In this document: positions 60,701 to 64,000 of the stretch, piece by piece
Layout of the letters: each line of letters starts with the position of its first letter
Numbering within the stretch: position 1 is the first letter of the stretch
DNA from: Pirellulales bacterium
Lineage (GTDB): Bacteria; Planctomycetota; Planctomycetia; Pirellulales; JALHPA01
DNA length: 64,000 nt
Assembly (NCBI GenBank): GCA_033762255.1
Contig: JANRLT010000040.1
Coordinates: 1 to 64,000 of the forward strand
Reading direction: 5' to 3'
The notes under the pieces: generated by a model
What the model was told of the DNA's origin: nothing
Database searches by the model: none
What the model saw: only the letters and a program-made list of their open reading frames with translations
Position numbers and translations under genes: made by a program

Positions 60701-60866
60701 AAAGAATCACCGCCAAGAGTACCAGGGTACGCAGGCCCAGGGCTAGCCATTTGCGGCCACGTCCCAGTCCCGAGAGCGAGCGCAGACTCCACCACCAGAG
60801 AAGGGGCACGAGGGCCAGCAGCCACAACCAACCCGGCGCGTTAAAGACGAGGGACCAGGGGAGCAT
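57795..60866 (-). CDS. large membrane protein with two VWA domains
   Basis: This 1023-residue protein starts MLPWSLVFNAPGWLWLLALV with two hydrophobic segments; the frame upstream runs into repeat DNA, so the Met at 60866 is preferred. A first VWA domain (~75-215) has DQSLS in its metal site. A GATase-like stretch lies at ~345-420 (GGDYDYLIQRL, GAGLIMLGGEHSFGAGGW). A second VWA domain (~445-610) has an intact MIDAS (VIDRSGSMMG) and the ILTDGQTEGAG motif. A beta-rich region and one more membrane helix (WPWVLFAGACLFFADVF) near 880 precede a polar tail. The planctomycete homologues often neighbour BatA genes; here BatA is 38 kb away. Function is unknown. Confidence 0.88.
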   Translation of the reverse strand: MLPWSLVFNAPGWLWLLALVPLLWWWSLRSLSGLGRGRKWLALGLRTLVLLAVILSLAEIRFHRTSEKLTVVYLLDQSLSIPDDTRRLMIRYVNEEIRQHRKAATQDNAGVIVFAREATIEHPPHAAEIRIPETIESRIETDATNLAGAIKLAQATLPEDSAGRIVIICDGNENLGDAREQARRLAEVGVGIDVVPIRYPARAEVAVEKLTIPTDVNSGQPFDIQVVLNNLSPAQKNQATRVPGKLKIVRKSGGREETLSEQEVNVAPGKQVFTVREEIKGADFYTYEAHFTPASKAQDNLSQNNQASAFTQVRGQGQVLLIEYINEETGATGGDYDYLIQRLKEENLQVTKRNTQELFTSLGELQPFDSVILANVPREAFTDEQISLLVRNTQQMGAGLIMLGGEHSFGAGGWANTELEEALPVEFQIRNAKVAPVGALAMVIDRSGSMMGNKLQMAIEATIATIDVLQPWDYVTVTSFDSFGYMVVPATKKGEKGHTIKRQIANIGSGGGTNMEPGIRLAYEELKKVKDAATRHMIILTDGQTEGAGYEQMIRAIRKDGITVSTIAMGADADSALLASLAVAGQGKFYQVNSYKALPRIFMQEARKISRPLIYENQSGLQPIRKYPHEMLKGIEGTLPPFTGYVRTTVKNHPLVEVSLVAPLPNDGDEKYNTLLASWNFGLGKAVAWTTDSGRKWANSWTQSADYDRFFSQMVRWSMRPAGDTGKFTVNTEVQEGKVRLVITALDKEDEFLNFLSMGGSVLGPDMKPRDLSIKQVAPGRYVAEFPASTSGNYFAMLAPGQGMAPIMAGVNVPYSPEFLDREPNEALLRELAQLPTTGSEPGTYINGAKLEDWLAVDTFRHNLAKAQSSQDIWPWVLFAGACLFFADVFNRRVALDWGWLGDQLRAGWLRLRGQTAELAPAVAMNRLKSRKAELRQELDERRAAVTLHPVNSAGGAANAPLPTGDLANLESPTGKSSGHPLVNRTGQGSPSPAPPQTTTEEPDDAMSRLLKAKKKVWEDRQL

Positions 60867-60972
60867 GGGTAAAATATATTGGACGGGAGAGTTATTTATT
60901 GCAAGTGAATCATGCCTTAGTGGCAGTTTCTTTATTTTGACCGTCCCCCGGCAGAAAGTAAAGCAAATCCCG

Positions 60973-61160
60973 CCCGCAGCGTTAGCAAGGGATTGACCCA
61001 CAGCTTCAGCAATCCAGCCCGCAGCGTGAGCAAGGGAGATCAGCCCTCAGCGTGAGCAAGGGTTTATGCCGCAGCGTCAGCAAGGGGGACTAGCCCGCAG
61101 CGTGAGCAAATCTAGCCCGCAGCGTCAGCAAGGGGGACTAACCCGCGGCGTGAGCAAGGG
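60973..61160 (+). repeat. degenerate tandem array R5, about eight units
   Basis: Units of 20-26 bases follow the pattern CCCGCAGCGTGAGCAAGGG plus 4-7 variable bases. Variants include GTTAGC, GTCAGC, CTCAGC and CGGCGTG. The array starts just upstream of the twin-VWA gene. The invariant part is purine/pyrimidine balanced with no long palindrome. Confidence 0.92.
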
Positions 61161-61442
61161 GACGTCTTAGCAAAACGAGACTCTTACACCCACCTCAATG
61201 ATTTTAGCGTGGATTATTCCCGGGTTACCATGAGCTTTTTTTAATCCCATTGGACAAATCACCCAGCGAGAGCAGGCCGGGGTGAGGGAATTTAACCGCA
61301 ACATGGTTGCGTAACGCCAGCATGATCCATCAGTCCGTTGTGCCGGTACACAACGCTCTTGGCGCAAAATTGAGCGAGAACGCGTATCGATGCAGCCCCA
61401 CCGCAGAAACCCTGGCCACTTGCTAACGCCGGCGCCAGGTGG

Positions 61443-61550
61443 CTACTTGCTAGCGGTCGCCTTGGGCGTGATAACGGTGCGTAATCCAGCGAGGGCCATC
61501 CAGGCAATGGGTAACAGTCCACACACGACAGCGACGGCAATTTGAGTCAT
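61443..61550 (-). CDS. possible 35-residue membrane peptide
   Basis: The frame reads MTQIAVAVVCGLLPIAWMAL and continues AGLRTVITPKATASK, one hydrophobic helix with a basic C-terminal tail. The hydrophobic pattern looks protein-like, but there is no clear Shine-Dalgarno, and I know no family. It may be coincidental. Confidence 0.3.
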   Translation of the reverse strand: MTQIAVAVVCGLLPIAWMALAGLRTVITPKATASK

Positions 61551-61843
61551 GGTTTTGCTCAGGAAGGGAAAGAGTGCCAACTGCCAAAATCTATACATTA
61601 CGTTGCCAGAGAGGGGAATCACGTCACTGACAAAGCTGGATTACCTGTCATTCCTAGCGAAAGCGAGAATCGCCCCCGGACAGAAACCAGTAGAAAAATT
61701 TATTACGAAAAAGTTGTGAGAGATGTTCAAAATAGTTAAATTCGTGAAGCGGGGATGACGATAATCGGCAGTTTGATTTTGGCTATCTGCCTGTTGTGAT
61801 TGCTTTGGATGACCTTCCCTTGCCGTCCAATTCCACTCATTAA

Positions 61844-62992
61844 TTGGCTAAATGCGAAGAATGCTGGAACCAATCACCGCCGAGCAGGTTGATATTCCCT
61901 ACCACCCATGTGGATCAAGGGAGTATTCTTTGCGCCGAGAACTTTCTTGCGCTCCCCCCACGTTGCGTGCATTGCAATTGCGATGTGAAGTTGTGGGATT
62001 ACCACATTCAATGCGTGCTTCCAGCGAATCAGCCGCAGTCCTCGCTTGTGGTTGTGGAATTCGGGATTTGTCCGACAGATTTAGGTTTGCTGGCCATACG
62101 TGAATTAATGGAAGTCACTATTTTAATTTCCACCCTGGCATTTTCTTTTATTTTTTTGATATTTCAGGTTGTGTATCCCCCATACTTAATGCTGTTTATA
62201 GTTATAGTTTTGGCAGGAATTTTCTTAAACAGATACTTATCCCAACCAAAGCGACTATCTTTTAGATTCGTCCAAGATAATAAATATTTGGCAATCAGCG
62301 GATGCTGCCCGCAGTTCTTGGATTCCGTGGAAAGTTACCTGCGGCTACCGCACGAGCAGCGATTAACGGGGCACACAACACTGGTGGAAGAGGCCGCTCG
62401 ATTAACTCGCGCCGGTGACAAGATTGCCATTATGGGCTCTGATTTGATTTGTCAGCCAGGTGTTGTACTGCCAGCCCGATGCGCGCAGTGCGACCAGCAA
62501 CTTGCGCGGGACGAAAACCTTAATCAAAAAGTTTTTGGATTTACATTGAATCCTGTGGAAAGATGGATCTGTTTCTGTTTACTCTTGCTGAACAGCATTC
62601 TGGGCCTCTTGGTCTTCGGCTTTATTTCAAAGTATAAATCACGATTGCCCTACCCAAGAATCGAGTATTGGCTTTGTCGCGCTCATAATAATTTGACTTC
62701 GCATGCTGCAACTTGGGAATACTTAGGATACTTACTAGTGGGGTTTTTTCAGTTTCCATTCCTCATCATCATGCTTAGAGAACTCACTGAAAAGAAAACC
62801 ACCAATTTACCCTGGATCATCCTAATATCAAATTTTGTCGCGGTAGGGACAATTATGTTAATTGCCTACTATTGGGAAACCTTAAAACCATCCGAGCGTC
62901 CCAGCACATCCAACGCGGATACGATTATCATCCATAATTGCCATCCCGATTTTCTAGCCAGAATTGAAAGCGAACTAACGCAAAAGCAATAA
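61844..62992 (+). CDS. membrane protein built from two similar Cys-pair/TM modules
   Basis: The 382-residue protein has an internal duplication. Each half has a hydrophilic Cys-pair segment (LPPRCVHCNCDVK; LPARCAQCDQQLARDEN), then hydrophobic segments, and ends with a matching motif (SGCCPQFLDSVESYLRL; IHNCHPDFLARIESELTQ). The first half has a TM pair near 95-130; the second has three or four hydrophobic stretches (~240-340). The Cys pairs look like zinc ribbons. The only in-frame start is TTG at 61844, directly after a TAA, so the start is uncertain. Codon usage is AT-richer than in neighbours. I recognise no named family. Confidence 0.65.
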   Translation: MAKCEECWNQSPPSRLIFPTTHVDQGSILCAENFLALPPRCVHCNCDVKLWDYHIQCVLPANQPQSSLVVVEFGICPTDLGLLAIRELMEVTILISTLAFSFIFLIFQVVYPPYLMLFIVIVLAGIFLNRYLSQPKRLSFRFVQDNKYLAISGCCPQFLDSVESYLRLPHEQRLTGHTTLVEEAARLTRAGDKIAIMGSDLICQPGVVLPARCAQCDQQLARDENLNQKVFGFTLNPVERWICFCLLLLNSILGLLVFGFISKYKSRLPYPRIEYWLCRAHNNLTSHAATWEYLGYLLVGFFQFPFLIIMLRELTEKKTTNLPWIILISNFVAVGTIMLIAYYWETLKPSERPSTSNADTIIIHNCHPDFLARIESELTQKQ

Positions 62993-63018
62993 GCCTTGGA
63001 CACCCCGTGTCCAAGGCT
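62992..63018. terminator. hairpin between convergent genes
   Basis: AGCCTTGGACA and TGTCCAAGGCT form a perfect 11-bp stem with a CCCCG loop. The hairpin begins in the stop codon of the gene at 61844. There is no T-run on either side, so it may block transcription physically or protect the 3' end. Confidence 0.55.
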
Positions 63019-63082
63019 CTTGCGTGAATGATGTTGCTGCAATTTTCGCTAACCCTGTGCGCCCTTGATGCGCGGGGTCTCC

Positions 63083-63466
63083 TTATGCCTTGGCCGCGTC
63101 AATCATCTGTTGCAACATCGCCTTGGGCCGGGCACCTAGGATGCGCTCCACGGGCTGGCCCCCCTTAAAAATGATCAAGGTCGGGATCGATTCCACCTGA
63201 TATTGAGTGGCGTAGTTTTGATTGTCGTCCACGTTGACCTTGACGACTTTTAGCGTTCCCTGGTTTTCCGCGGCCAGTTCCTCGACCATCGGGGCGATCT
63301 GGCGGCAGGGGCCGCACCAGGGGGCCCAAAAATCGACCATCACCGGGATGTGCGACTGCAAAACTTCATTGGGAAATGTGGCGTCTGTGACTTCTAGGGC
63401 TTGTCCCACGGGAATTTCCTCTCTGCGGCGACCGCAAAATAAGCGTTTTTTATGATCCACGGGCAT
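63083..63466 (-). CDS. trxA: thioredoxin
   Basis: The 127-residue protein contains the thioredoxin fold with the redox site WCGPC (MVDFWAPWCGPCRQIAPMVE), the cis-Pro in VESIPTLIIFKGGQ, and a C-terminal helix. It reduces disulphides of client proteins in the cytoplasm. About 20 residues before the domain (PVDHKKRLFCGRRREEIPV) are an extension relative to the ~105-residue core. The frame is open 60 codons further upstream, but that part has no similarity, so I start at the Met at 63466, which has a GGAG sequence ~15 bases upstream. Confidence 0.92.
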   Translation of the reverse strand: MPVDHKKRLFCGRRREEIPVGQALEVTDATFPNEVLQSHIPVMVDFWAPWCGPCRQIAPMVEELAAENQGTLKVVKVNVDDNQNYATQYQVESIPTLIIFKGGQPVERILGARPKAMLQQMIDAAKA

Positions 63467-63700
63467 TGTGCCGCGAAATCTCCAAAGTGCCTGAATTCTA
63501 GGAACGCCCCGGCGGGATGTCAACTTGATCGCGGTTTTTGTTAACAAACAAGAAACGCCCACACAAAGCATCCCGATTTTTTCAACCGTCGTTGTCAGTC
63601 GGCGGGTATTATGGCCAAAATGCGGGATATAGCGTGTTTCTGACAAACGACTTTACCATCAATATAAAAAATCCTTCCCGGGACCAGACACATTAACCCT

Positions 63701-64000
63701 ATGCCACCTGTCAAACTGCCCGCAAGTTTTCAGGCCCTTGTCGTGCGAAATCATCTCACTGACGGCCCGGCGGATATTCGTGCCCAGATTGAGTCGCTAC
63801 CGCTGGAACAACTTCCCCCGGGAGAGGTGGTGATCCGGGTTCATTATTCCAGTCTCAATTACAAGGACGCCCTGGCCGCGCGGGGACATCCAGGAATTGC
63901 CAAGTCGCTGCCGCACATACCTGGTGTGGATGCCGCAGGTGTGGTGGTGGAGAGCCAAGACCCCGTGTTCTTGCCGGGGCAGGAAGTCCTGGTGACCGGT
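63701..64000 (+). CDS. AcuI/YhdH-type zinc-free alcohol dehydrogenase-like oxidoreductase (5' part only)
   Basis: The gene starts MPPVKLPASFQALVVRNHLT at 63701 and runs off the right edge after 100 codons. The visible part carries the quinone-oxidoreductase/MDR N-terminal fold: EVVIRVHYSSLNYKDALAAR, HIPGVDAAGVVVESQDPV and GQEVLVTG, as in the YhdH/AcuI family. Known members reduce acryloyl-CoA or quinones with NADPH. The nucleotide-binding half lies outside the window. Confidence 0.88.
   Translation, partial: MPPVKLPASFQALVVRNHLTDGPADIRAQIESLPLEQLPPGEVVIRVHYSSLNYKDALAARGHPGIAKSLPHIPGVDAAGVVVESQDPVFLPGQEVLVTG

Larger units (their letters stand above)
60867..61843. other. repeat-rich region of almost 1 kb
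   Basis: It holds a degenerate tandem array at 60973-61160, an ACCGCAACATGGTTGCGT word at ~61295 (same family as the R3 interior), and a possible 35-residue minus-strand membrane peptide at 61443-61550. At ~61648-61758, TGTCATTCCTAGCGAAAGC and GCGGGGATGACG words resemble a widespread bacterial intergenic hairpin. No other gene is supported. Confidence 0.6.

Noticed and set aside
60867-61001. N-terminal extension of the twin-VWA protein
   Set aside because: It reads through spacer and the first repeat unit; MLPWSLVFNAP at 60866 is the natural start.
60973-61160. CRISPR array
   Set aside because: Units are degenerate, joins are only 4-7 bases and irregular, and no cas gene is present.

Overview
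The window looks like chromosomal DNA of a planctomycete, probably of the Pirellulales type (inference from gene content). The planctomycete hallmarks are a DUF1549/DUF1553 plus DUF1501 gene pair, a PVC-type haem-binding protein, a DUF1559 pseudopilin-like protein, two PEP-CTERM proteins (one with dockerin-like repeats), BatA/VWA membrane proteins and an EF-hand protein. Many starts have only weak Shine-Dalgarno motifs, several are GTG or TTG, and intergenic DNA is rich in short palindromic repeats.

Left part (1-29.6 kb): mostly cell-envelope and secreted functions. In order there are the tail of a PEP-CTERM protein, a GNAT/SCP2 protein, an LptF/LptG-type permease, a frameshifted nucleotidyltransferase-like pseudogene, a PqqD-like/M50/HlyD fusion, a DUF1559 protein with a very clear terminator, a thioredoxin/haem/PDZ protein followed by a PVC-type haem protein, DUF433, a YncE/phosphoesterase, BatA, HIT, EF-hand, a lone FlgM, the DUF1549/1553 and DUF1501 pair, a lipoprotein, a TfoX C-terminal-domain protein and a PEP-CTERM protein. 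Long spacers hold at least four families of dispersed hairpin repeats.

Middle part (29.6-48.1 kb): one complete S10-spc-alpha ribosomal supercluster, all on the plus strand, from rpsJ to rplQ and including secY, adk, map, rpmJ and rpoA. rpmD (L30) and infA (IF1) are absent from their usual places. A good sigma70-like promoter precedes rpsJ. An apparent intrinsic terminator followed by a TATAAT promoter candidate separates rplO from secY, another candidate promoter precedes rpmJ, and a terminator-like hairpin sits directly on the rpoA ribosome-binding site. L17 carries large insertions, and the tail of S3 is overprinted on the start of L16.

Right part (48.1-64 kb): metabolic and unknown genes. 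These are a lipoprotein, class II aldolase, MBL hydrolase, CAP-domain protein, acireductone synthase, a membrane-anchored ACP-like protein without the phosphopantetheine serine, a TPR/LecA-like secreted protein, anthranilate synthase glutaminase, a decayed GxxExxY gene between inverted repeats, an ABM monooxygenase, a large twin-VWA protein, a degenerate repeat array, a duplicated Cys-pair membrane protein, thioredoxin and the start of an AcuI-type oxidoreductase. I found no rRNA, tRNA, CRISPR array or intact insertion sequence.
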